Source: Bugula neritina
Lineage: Eukaryota; Bryozoa; Gymnolaemata; Cheilostomatida; Bugulidae
Assembly: GCA_964035545.1 (NCBI GenBank)
Contig: OZ037769.1
Coordinates: 1,534,501-1,598,500 of the forward strand
Length of the DNA: 64,000 nt
Direction: 5' to 3'
The position numbers and the translations under genes were made by a program. Positions 54,326 through 64,000 of this stretch are shown piece by piece. Positions within the stretch are counted from its first letter, which is position 1. Every line of letters begins with the position of its first letter. The notes under the pieces were generated by a model that made no database searches, was not told the DNA's origin, and saw only the letters and a program-made list of their open reading frames with translations.

Positions 54326-57300
54326 ATGGAGGTGAAGGAGGAGAGTAAAACAGAAAGACAGTTTAATGCTGCCGTGAAAGTCATACAGAGTCTCCCCAAA
54401 AATGGTGATCATAGCAAATACAATTGAGATAAATTAATACTTTATTTCATATGCACAGTCAACGATAAATCATAAAAGGCATAAGTCGGATATATAACAT
54501 ATTGATATTGTGTATAGTGCAGTATCATTCTATTGGGTTTATAAGAAAATATGCTTTAAATATGAGTATGTTATTGTTTTCTTATACAGGGTCCTTTAAA
54601 CCATCTCATGAAATGATGCTCAAGTTTTACTCCTACTACAAACAAGCTACAGTTGGTCGCTGCAAAGCCTCTAAACCTGGTTTCTGGGATGTAGTTGGCA
54701 AAGCTAAATGGTCAGAATAAGCAATAAGTTTTCATACTTAGTAAAAACTTAAAATGCTAATATAATAGTTCAATTTTTTTATGATTGCTTTTTATCTTAA
54801 ATTTATTTTGGCTATAAAAGTAGAAATTTAACTTGTGATTATAGAATTACTCAAAAAAACAACAAAAGCTCAAATCAACAGCAAGAAATATTCTAGATGG
54901 TTGTCAACTGTTTTGTAGGGAGGCATGGAACAGTTTGGGTGATATGTCACCAGAGGAGGCTATGCAGGGTTATGTATCAGAGTTGAAAAAGGTTAGCAAC
55001 ATACAGTGTTGATTATTAGATTGTGAAATTTAGTTTTTAAACTATTTGAAGCAAGTTGATTACCTTTTAAATTATTTGGCTGATACTTAAGGCCGATCTA
55101 CATTAAGATATTGTCCTGAAAGTGGTGGTCACCTTGCACTGTCGTGGTCCTGTGTGGGTGGCGGCAGATATTGTCCTGAAAAGTGCAATTGGTAAAATAG
55201 GTTTGGTGAAAATTGAAACCCATGACGATAATGTTATTGAATACAATGATAGTAATATTATCAAATATGTTGATGATTGTTTAGTAGAGGTCTTTATGTT
55301 ACTATGTTTTCCTGATACTACTATGATGTCTACAGATAGCTGAGATAATGCCACAAACCGAAGAGGTCAGTGGGTTAGTGAGTGAATTAGACTCTTTTTA
55401 CGAACTTGTCGACATACACACGGGTGAACCAGTAGCGAGTGGATCCAGAGAACCCCCTGCGAGTGTAGCTAGTCAATCACCCCCACAAGATGATGTAACT
55501 CAAAGCAGTCTAGATGAAAGTGTAGACTCTGGTGACAGTAGTGAATACACGGACAATCATATTGACTCTAGCAAAACTCAACATATTCCTTTGGAGTCGT
55601 CTAAGCATAATGGTATAAGTCATGAGTCAGTTAGGGTACCTGACGTAGTCACTAGTGATTCTTCTACTCAAAGTCACAGTAAGTGGACTATACTTTAGTA
55701 ATATTTCCATAATAATAAAAATCTTCTTATTATATTAAAAGTGTTCATTTAAAATATTTTAGCATCAACATTAAAGGGAGGTAAAAAGCAGTGTGTTGTA
55801 TCACAGTTGTGTTGTTGGGATTAATATCATTTATTCTAGTTTCATATCAATGATACCAAGGCTAGTTGTTAGACTGGTCACTGCTAGTTATTGCGCCCAA
55901 TGCCATTGTTGTGTAACTCCATGGTATTATAATACGAAGTTTGATTCATTTAGAGTTGTGTAATCATTATGTAGGTACTATTCCTGGTTTCGGCTCTGTT
56001 AGAAATACTGCAGCGTCTTCAATTCCTTAGCTTGTTTCTTGCAATGGTGGAGCCTAAGTTATTTCAATTTCTAAAATGTAGAGGTTTAAATCTGCTTGAA
56101 ATTTTGCTATATTTGAAGCACTCAACTCTTCAAAACTCCCACTAAGCTAATGCATTGTAATATGGCACATTTGTTGTTTATAAGCAGCTGTGACAGCTAG
56201 TGAATCACACACACCTGCTCTACCTGTCATAGATAGTGACACTGATAGTGATGAGCTCTACATGGACACTAGTGACATTCCTAGTCATCATGTGAGTGAG
56301 ACTCTATCTTTCAGCTTCTGTAATCAGAATATAAACAATAATATTGATTGTTTTACTATTAATACTCTATGCTAGTTGCTAAATTACTTCGGGATAAAAA
56401 ATTTTAAACTTGGAAGTAGATAAATGATCGATAACTTAAAACCTTTGAATTCATTTAGACTGAATATTATTTACTACTATTAGTAGTGTGCTGGGAATGT
56501 TTCCATCGTATCAGTTACTTTAAACTTATGTGTATGGTTAAGATAGGAAACTGAAGCACAATATTGTATATTTTAGTTAAACACAAGTGAACTACAGGAG
56601 CGGACAATCGATTTGTTAGCCAGCTGTCCTCCACCTTCTGAAAATAGTCCGAGTTTAGCCCCAGTTCTAGGCAGCACTTCACCAAACACATCCACCACCC
56701 TATCTGCTCAAAGTCACGTCAAATCTAGAGCTACTGTATCCAAACCACAAAGAAATACTGGTAGGTTTATGTTATACTTTAATAACACTAGTTACTTCTA
56801 AATTGATACCAGTTACTTCTATATACTAGTGACTACTTAAATACTCATTATGACTAGATATAAGTATTACTAAATAATAATAATTACTACTAAATGCTAG
56901 TTATTACTAAATATTACTTACTACCAGGGTTGGGGTAATTGTAATTTGTAATTGTAATTGGTTGTAATTAATTACATTTTTTCAAGTAATTGAATGTAAT
57001 TTGTAATTGATGTATAAAAATGTAATTGTAATTGTAATTGTAATTAATTACATTGCTAATGTAATTGATTTTTACAATTACTTTATAATTACATATCAAT
57101 TACTTCGTATTATTTTTAACTCCTAAATTTGGTTTATACCTTTTTACCATAGCTACTGTTTAATAAGAAGTTCAAACTAATTCAAAATAGTATTGCATCA
57201 CTCTACTACTCACTCCTAAGATTTCTCAGTGCAGTTGGATCCAGAGAGTGAGATTGCATAACTTATATTTGTCTTTTGTAAGATCAAAGGAGGTTATACA

Positions 57301-60300
57301 CTAATTCACACCAACGTATAGATGGATTTTAGCGTTGGAAGAAGTTATGTAAACATGTAAAGGCATGGCTAATTAATAGGTAGAGGGAGTCAATTCCATT
57401 TAAAGTTTTCACCAATGTGAAATAAGAATAAAGGATGTTAATAGGGCTGCTAACACCTAGAAGGTAGCCAGTAAAAGAGATGTTGGAACAACATTACAAA
57501 ATCTACTTATCTCCATTGAAATTATCACCTAATTAATGCAAGCTTTCAAGGCCCACCTGTAGCCTGCTATAAAATTGGCCATGAATAAAGAAGAAGTTCA
57601 TTCTGCATTGAGAATTCTCTAAGCTAACACTGCAGCTCTAACAGTATGACTCAAGTTTGGGACCACTTCATTTTACCTGAAGGTTATGACAAGAGCGAAA
57701 ACAACTTTAAAGCCAAATGCAAACATTGCTCATCATCCATCTCAGGATCCAGAAAAGCAACATCTAACTTTGTGACACATTTAAAGGTAAAGTTTGACAA
57801 TTTATACATTCTATTAATATCTTAGTTCTACACATAATGATACTATATTGTTTGACTGAGTTTATATGTTATTTAGTTTTATGAATATGATGACATAGCT
57901 TAGACATTAGATATATAAAACAGCTTGTCTAATAGACAAGCTATTTTATCTATCTGTTCAAAACAAAGCAACATGAATACATATATCACTTAAATGTTTA
58001 ACTCTTGCTGTCTGCACTGTGTTTTTACAGAGGAAGCACAAAGATGTCCATTTGTCTCATAAACCAGCCAACATAGCCTCCTGTCAGTCAACTTTAAACA
58101 CATTTGTTGTACCAATTAAAAAGTACGGGCCCTGTGATTCACGACAGAAACAGATCACAGATCTTTTGGTGAAGACGATTGCTGGTGACTTGCTTCCACT
58201 TTCTTTTGTGGAAAGTGAAAACTTCAGGAGCCTAATGCAAACGACAGAACCTCGTTACACTATGCCCAGCCGGAAGCACTTAACCACCACCCTTATTCCA
58301 AACAAGGTCAAGGAAGTAGACAGAATAATGCGGGCACAACTGAAAAATGCTTCTTCAGTGTGTATTACTGTGGATATGTGGTCCAATCGACAGATGAAGG
58401 GGTTCATTGGGATTACCGGTCATTACATCTTAAACTGGACCCTTCAATCTGTCATGCTAGCCTGCTCTCGTTTTCAAGGCCGTCACACTGCAGACAAGAT
58501 CTCTGATCAGGTAGATGAGACGCTAGCATACTTTGGAATTGATGACAAGGTTACGAATATAACTACTGATAATGCAGCAAACATGACTAAGGCATTTGGC
58601 TTACCAGGGTTTGAGAGCATAAAGGATAATGAAGAGGATTCAGATGAAGATGACAAAATGAATTATGAGGAAACAGGTGTGGAGCATGATCCATGCTTTG
58701 CACACACACTGCAGTTAGTGGTAAAGGATGGACTTAAGCAAGCTGGGTCATTAACTAAAGTTCTTTCTAAAGCAGCTCACATTGTTAGTTTTATAAGGCG
58801 ATCAACTTTAGCCACGGACATCCTTGAAGGTGAGCGGCGAGTCCAAGCTGCAACCTGCACTAGATGGAATTCACAACTTTTGATGATTCGGTCTATCTTG
58901 CGATTGTCAGAAGAAAGAATTGCAGACCTTGGTTGCCCAAAACTATTAACAAATGATCGTAAAACTCTAGAGGATGTGTGTGATATACTTGTGCCATTTG
59001 AAAAGGCCACACATGCAGTGCAGGGTGACCAGGGTGTCACAGCTAGTTTTGTAATACCATGCATCCGTGGAACAAAACTTCAACTGGCGGAGATGGCACA
59101 GAAGTACAATTGCCGGTTTGTGTTGGCTCTGCAAACATCTTTTATGAAGCGCATGGCTTTGTACGAGAATAAGGAAGTCTTTCTCCTGGCGACAGCCCTT
59201 GATCCTCGCTTTAAACTAAAGTGGTGCCAGGGGTCAGAGTTGGAGAAACTGACAACTGATCTAGTGCACAAAGCTGAGCGAGTGGCCGCAGTTAAAGAAC
59301 CTTCTATTGAAGAAACAGAGCCCCCTGCAAAGAAACCAAAACTGGATGGTGATTTCTTTGACTTTTTCCTCGAGTCACAGCCGGTAGTCAATACTCCATC
59401 ATCTAATGCAAAGCAAGAAGTAGAGGAGTATCTTGCTGCCCCCCTCCTGGAAAGAACCAAAGACCCGATGACTTTTTGGGGGGTGAATGATTCAAAATAC
59501 CCTCATTTGGCTACTCTTGCTGCCAGGTACTTGGCAGTGCCAGCTTCCTCTGCCTCTGTAGAACGCTTGTTTAGTGTTGGAGGAAAAATTTTCAGGCCTG
59601 ATAGATGTTGCCTATCAGATCATGTGTTTGAAAATCTTATGTTTTTAAAATGCAATGGACATTTGTAAATGGAGCAAATAAACTTTTGATTAATATCAAG
59701 TAAAATAGTTATTATTAATTTTTTGAATACAAATAATTGTTACTAATGGTGTGGCTAATAAAATTTAAAAAATGATGAAACTATGTTCCTATTCTTTCTG
59801 GTTTGGTGTCAAAGTAATTGTAATTGTAATTAATTACATTGCAATGTAATTGTAATTGTAATTAATTACATTACGTTTCAACTGTAATTGTAATTGTAAT
59901 TGTAATTGATAAATTCTCATGTAATTGTAATTGTAATTAATTACATTCATTTGTAATTGACCCCAACCCTGCTTACTACTAAATACTAACTACTGGTACT
60001 ACTAGATACTAGTTTTTTTATGTTTTATTATGTACAGAAGTGGTTAATACTTTAAGATATAAATGCATATTTAGTCTAATTGAATGTATTTTTCAGTTTC
60101 AATTAAAGAAATAAATATAAAAGTTAACATTTCTCTATAGTTTTCAACTGCAGAATTATATAATACAAACATTATGTAGTTTTCTCACAATATTTTTGCT
60201 AGAAATAAAATTTCCCTTGACTCAGTGTTCCTGGCAGCCTGTACATCTGCTAAACTATTTTATTAAAAGTCAATTTAGCTTGAAAACTATATGCAAGTAA

Positions 60301-63274
60301 TTTCATGAATTTCAGCTTTTCATCAACAGAATGTTTTAGGTTTCCGTCGCAATCGTTTACTTCGAAGTACAGGTTGTGTTATTCGGTTTCCCTTTTGATA
60401 AAACTTGGGGAGAACTATGTAGAGTGAAAAGGACTAATGCAACACTTCATGGCAACTCTACCTTGCTCATTGGTCTTCTATGTACTTTGTGTTTATAGCC
60501 AAAACTTTAACAAGAGGTTTCAATCTTCTCAAACTGCCCAAATAGTTCATGTATATAAATGTTATTTAAGTAAATAATGTGCTTGTGAAAAGGCATGTTA
60601 CTTGATCTTAAAATTTAATTAAAAAGAGTTTTTATGCAGGAAAATTTATTAAATTAAAGAAAAATTAAAACAAATTGAATAAAAACCAGCTTTACTAAGA
60701 CATCCATAAAACAAGATGAGTTGATCTGGTGTGCTAATTGCTCTGCAGTATGCTCTTCTGAGCTACAGCCAATCCTCGTCAGTGGTAGTAGTTGTTTTGG
60801 TAAACAAGTACTTTTCAAGGACGGGTATTCTTATTCGCAAATGGAGTTTATTAATAGCAAAAAAATACCTAGCTATTCCAGAAAGGATAAGAGCTTTTCG
60901 TTCTGGGTCGAGTCTGCTGGATAGGGTGAGTTTATACGCCTTCCCCCACTCACTTAACCTAGCTAGAGTGCGGTTCTCACTCTCATTGAGAAATTTAACA
61001 CCATTTGGTGAATAAATAATTCGCATCACAACATAACCATCTGTGCCGTAGGCATATGACTCTTTAATCGACCCTGCAGGAAGTCCTCGCAAAAAGTTGA
61101 CCGAAAGCTTACTTTTAGGCTCAATATTTCCTGTTGCACTAAACAAAAGTTGTCCTGTTCTGTTGAGAAACTCATACCTTATACCAGATTCTTGACTGCA
61201 TTCCCATCTCAAAACCAATTCAATTGCGTGTTGCCTCGGAGCTGCACATCTCAGGAAGTGGTAAATGACGTAGCGATGTTTGACGAAGCAGGTTGGTTGG
61301 ATGATGATGTCGTCTGGTATTGCGGCAATAGCTTCTTTCACGTTATCTCCAAATCTTGGACATACTTCTGTATGTCTGGTCATGGCTTCCAAGTGCATGT
61401 TGTAATTACTGTACGCAAGTTTCATGCCATAGCAGAGTGCAGCCATTTTTTGAATGCAAGGGATAGAATTAGCAGAAAAATTTATTTTCACTACTCCTTC
61501 GGTGTATAAAATTCGGCACTTGAAGTCCGGGTGATTATCAAATTTCAGATGTAAAACTTTGAAGGCATTGGAGCTGTCCCCCGCAAGAAATGGTGAGCAG
61601 GTAATTGTCTCCTCTCTTTTCATCATGGATATTGAGTGCTCAGTAATAATAGCCAACTCCTCTCCAGTGGTCGTACGCATCACCATCGCCGACTCCATAT
61701 CTAGCAAACCGCCTGAACTTTTGACTAGGATGTTGGACTCATCATTCACCACCTTCACTTCCTGTTGGAACTCTTTGACACGGATAAGAGCCCGTATTTC
61801 TAGGTCACTATTGAGGAGCATCCAAACTATAACCTCAGTGCCAGCCTCATCATTAAAATATTTCCAACCAGGTAGCAAGTAGCCCGTCTTAACATTTATC
61901 AACATCTTAAGTATCTGTAAATTTACTGATTCTTGAGGATTGAGTTGGTCTTGGGCGGTGGCTAAGGGTTCCTCCATCTGTTAGGCAGAGCTTGTCCTTG
62001 TTGTGTATTCTACATAAACCATAAACATTTCAATGACATTGCACAACATATTTTTATTTGTTACAAAGTATAACTAATTCTTAATAAACACAACTTTAGA
62101 GTTCAGATATTTCTAACAAAAAATAAGTGCATTGACATTTTAGTATTTTGCTTATGCTGTGAAAGTAAGTCAATCAACTTACCTGTATAAGTTCTGTTTC
62201 CCAAAAGGCAGACTTTGATAGATTTTTCCAAACACTAAAAAAACACACTGCTGAGCTGTATCTACTCCTTCGGCACATTGATTTAATGTTCTGGGAAGCA
62301 AAGCTTTGTTACACTAAGCTTTGACAAAGCTAAGCAAAACTTAAAATAGCTGTTTTCATATATCTGTAAAAGGAACTAGGTTTGGCTTGGTTGTGGTTCA
62401 ACAGTCATAAGGCTTATTTGTAAAGTTAGGAAGAGCACCTACTCCAAACTTCCCTTGTGCCATGTGTAGGTCCCTGTGCTACGTTTCTACTCACTGTAGA
62501 TGATAAATACATAATAACCTCTTACTTGTAGTTTCATTCCAACTACCGGAGAGGAGCAGAACCCCGTCCCCTACATCAGATGAAGTTAGTGAGAAACTGC
62601 GCATGGCCCTTTTGAACATGCAGCAGGAAATAAGCTCACTGGAGCAAAGGTTAAAGGTCGTGGAGCAGATATCAGTCAGCCAAAGACGCCAGCAAATAGA
62701 CCAAACCTCTAAATACATGGTAGGTCATCCTGTGGATGGTGTAAGGGGCATCTTCACTCCCACCCGCCAGACTGTGTTTTGTAGGAGACCTATGGGTTTT
62801 ACAAATCTCATAAATGCCGTCATAATATCTTCACTTGTTTCATTTCTTCCAGTTTCTCACCAAGACAATAGCCAGCCACACTTCCACGACATCATGTATA
62901 CTCCAAAGTTACTGTCAAGTAGATTGGTTTTATTCCTTTACAGAGATGGTGGCCTTTCCCTGGACTCCAGCCCAGAGCAGCCCTTGTGTTTCTGCTGTGG
63001 CCGGTGTTGGTGGCGTGGCTCTTCAGGTATGCAGCAAACAAAAGGTAAGTCCACCTGCTTTACCTAATATAAAGTGTTTAAAACAGTAGTTGTGTTCTCC
63101 ACTATTATATAAAGTAGTTTGTAGACCCGTAGGGCAGATGCCTCAGTCTATACCAACTGTAATAACTACATAAGTTTCATTTTTCACTCTGCATACACTG
63201 TAATAGTTTTTATGTTAACTACAGTGTTTTATAGTTGGATATATATGTCTTGTTCTTTTAGACGCAGGACGTAA
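54326..63274 (+). CDS. ACBD5: Acyl-CoA-binding domain protein 5, peroxisomal tail-anchored
   Basis: Nine coding exons (54326-54404, 54590-54710, 54919-54991, 55336-55678, 56188-56291, 56577-56760, 62532-62719, 62944-63044, 63262-63274) give 401 residues in phase. ACBD5 binds very-long-chain acyl-CoA on peroxisomes and tethers them to ER VAP proteins. The ACB domain fills residues about 10-100 ([44 protein letters not shown]). A Ser/Asp-rich linker holds ELYMDTSD after an acidic SDTDSD, lining up with the FFAT-like core of vertebrate ACBD5. A coiled coil ([19 protein letters not shown]) precedes RWWPFPG and one membrane helix, with a basic KRRRT end typical of peroxisomal tail anchors. The last exon adds only 13 coding bases. 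A 39-base phase-compatible segment at about 60352-60390 ([11 protein letters not shown]) may be an optional exon. The 5.8-kb intron hosts a hAT transposon and a nested minus-strand gene. Confidence 0.9.
56946..57110. repeat. Left subterminal (TAATTG)n array of the hAT element
   Basis: Repeated GTAATTGTAATT units in both orientations (TAATTACA as the inverse) fill the first 170 bases inside the left terminal repeat. In hAT elements, subterminal repeats are transposase binding sites. Confidence 0.75.
57646..59668 (+). CDS. hAT-family transposase (BED finger, ZBED1-like)
   Basis: Two exons (57646-57786 and 58031-59668) give 592 residues without stops or frameshifts. The first exon encodes most of an N-terminal BED zinc finger (VWDHFILP start, CKHC, then FVTHLK); its last histidines come from the second exon (RKHKDVH). 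The RNase H-like catalytic core shows [10 protein letters not shown] and ITTDNAANM for the acidic residues, followed by the inserted domain with RWNSQLLMI. The C-terminal hAT dimerisation region ([20 protein letters not shown]) holds the last conserved part. Order and spacing match active hAT transposases such as those related to ZBED1. The intron is short (244 bases) with GTAAAG and TTTTTACAG borders. Confidence 0.93.
59815..59958. repeat. Right subterminal (TAATTG)n array of the hAT element
   Basis: About twenty TAATTG/CAATTA units in several clusters lie just inside the right terminal repeat and mirror the left array. Confidence 0.75.
60763..61977 (-). CDS. Unidentified intact 404-codon gene nested in ACBD5 intron
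   Basis: A single minus-strand coding exon starts with ATG at 61977 and ends DEDWL and stop at 60763. The ATG is directly preceded by an acceptor (CTAACAG), and a matching donor (ACAG then GTAAGT, 62183/62182) lies 205 bases upstream, so the transcript probably has an untranslated first exon near 62183-62280. I do not recognise the family. The protein is soluble and mixed alpha/beta, without signal peptide or membrane helix. It looks like two related halves of about 190 residues. Each has alternating beta-type strands ([37 protein letters not shown]) and ends in an amphipathic helix ([34 protein letters not shown]). This recalls the tubby/LURP-one/scramblase-like fold, a weak inference. Codon use and absence of stops indicate a real gene. 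Confidence 0.7.
   Translation of the reverse strand: MEEPLATAQDQLNPQESVNLQILKMLINVKTGYLLPGWKYFNDEAGTEVIVWMLLNSDLEIRALIRVKEFQQEVKVVNDESNILVKSSGGLLDMESAMVMRTTTGEELAIITEHSISMMKREETITCSPFLAGDSSNAFKVLHLKFDNHPDFKCRILYTEGVVKINFSANSIPCIQKMAALCYGMKLAYSNYNMHLEAMTRHTEVCPRFGDNVKEAIAAIPDDIIIQPTCFVKHRYVIYHFLRCAAPRQHAIELVLRWECSQESGIRYEFLNRTGQLLFSATGNIEPKSKLSVNFLRGLPAGSIKESYAYGTDGYVVMRIIYSPNGVKFLNESENRTLARLSEWGKAYKLTLSSRLDPERKALILSGIARYFFAINKLHLRIRIPVLEKYLFTKTTTTTDEDWL
62183..62280 (-). other. Probable untranslated first exon of the nested gene
   Basis: On the minus strand the sequence ATACAG is followed by a consensus donor GTAAGTTG starting at 62182. This pairs with the acceptor just before the ATG at 61977. 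The upstream end of the exon is not defined. Confidence 0.4.
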
Positions 63275-64000
63275 CATGACTCATTTACAAACTATTTGGG
63301 TTTGAAATTACGGAGAGATGTGCTTCAATGACAATCGGAGTGATTTTCTAATTTATTCATCAATGCTCTGTATTGATTGTCGGAAACCTGGGAAAACACT
63401 CTATATATTTGTACTAATGTCAGGGAAATATTCCCTCTGAGGGATTATATCGATTCATTCCATAATAATAATGAAAATTTTCTGTAATTAGTTTTTTCTG
63501 CAAATTTTTGGTATTAATAAATCACTTGATATTAAATTTAATAAATACTGATGAAATTGCATTAAAACACAATGCAGGCCAGTTGATTTCATGTATTTAT
63601 TCTTCAAAATATCTCATACTTATTTATGTGAATTATAAATAAAAATAATTTTGCATAACATACAATTAAAATAAAACAATATAAATACAATAAATACATA
63701 ATCACCTTTTTCTCTTGTACAAATTTACTGCAATATTTATAATTAAATGATATATGCAGATTGATTAAAGGGAAAACGCACTTAGGAAATATCTAAAATA
63801 TGTCCACTATTCACTATGCTGCTACAAATGACTTGGCCGTGTAATTATATTTCTAACTTCCTCTTGGCTAACAGTCAACCAAAAATATAGAAGCGGCTAT
63901 GAATGCTTATACAGCACAACATTTTTGGCTAGAATTTATTGGTTTCCAGAAATTTCAGCTTTAGGCTTATGAGTTGTCTGCCTTTTAATTATCAAAGCTG
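63275..64000. other. 3' untranslated and intergenic AT-rich DNA
   Basis: Beyond the ACBD5 stop codon I see several AATAAA hexamers and no further exons up to the window end. Confidence 0.5.
63516..63521 (+). terminator. Candidate polyadenylation signal of ACBD5
   Basis: AATAAA lies about 240 bases after the ACBD5 stop codon; further copies follow near 63640. The true one cannot be decided from sequence alone. Confidence 0.4.

Larger units (their letters stand above)
56935..59971 (+). mobile_element. Intact hAT DNA transposon in an ACBD5 intron
   Basis: The 3,037-bp element has terminal inverted repeats starting CAGGGTTGGGG and ending CCCCAACCCTG. It is bounded by a perfect 8-bp target duplication CTTACTAC (56927-56934 and 59972-59979), the hAT hallmark. 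Both ends carry arrays of TAATTG-type subterminal repeats. The transposase gene inside is open throughout. These facts indicate a recent insertion, possibly still mobile. It lies in the same orientation as ACBD5 and should be removed by splicing. Confidence 0.95.

Noticed and set aside
61150-61882. Plus-strand frames opposite the nested gene
   Set aside because: They are shadow frames. The minus strand has one uninterrupted 404-codon frame with splice support.

Overview
The window is AT-rich nuclear DNA of an animal. Genes are split by introns with GT..AG borders, there is no operon structure, and microsatellites and transposable elements are abundant. Conserved animal genes are present: a mitochondrial EF-Tu (TUFM-like), nucleoporin NUP37 and peroxisomal ACBD5. 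The phylum is not decided by anything seen here; a lophotrochozoan invertebrate is only a guess. All exon models were read by eye from splice signals, codon phase and family resemblance.

Left part (1-16 kb). A tail exon of an unidentified gene (30-165) is followed by a receptor gene whose exons lie at 1920-8625. It encodes part of one periplasmic-binding-type (Venus flytrap, mGluR-like) ligand domain, then a complete second one, one transmembrane helix and a cytoplasmic tail with no recognisable kinase, cyclase or 7TM domain. A second copy (10974-15662) has a signal-peptide exon but lacks part of lobe 1 and the whole exon that should carry the end of lobe 2 plus the membrane helix, so it looks broken. 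Between them sits a head-to-head inverted pair of 5'-truncated Penelope-like retroelements (8683-9654) with a readable GIY-YIG C-terminus. An intron of the second copy holds a sequence that folds as a complete type I hammerhead ribozyme (14210-14256) between two long (AT)n arrays.

Middle part (16-47 kb). This is mostly intron and intergenic DNA. An unidentified minus-strand gene has at least four exons between 18608 and 28730. There are two copies of a TIR-bearing MITE, a foldback element with about 600-bp arms (36774-39223), an exon-like unidentified fragment (41396-42023), a perfect 45-bp palindrome and fields of short cryptic satellites.

Right part (47-64 kb). This is gene-dense: TUFM-like (plus, 47028-49232), NUP37 (minus, 52967-49999, tail to tail with TUFM) and ACBD5 (plus, 54326-63274, head to head with NUP37). 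The large ACBD5 intron holds an intact 3.04-kb hAT transposon with a perfect 8-bp target duplication, and an intact unidentified minus-strand gene of 404 codons. The genes do not form one pathway. The notable systems are the double-flytrap receptor pair, the hammerhead and Penelope sequences, the young hAT element and the nested unknown gene.
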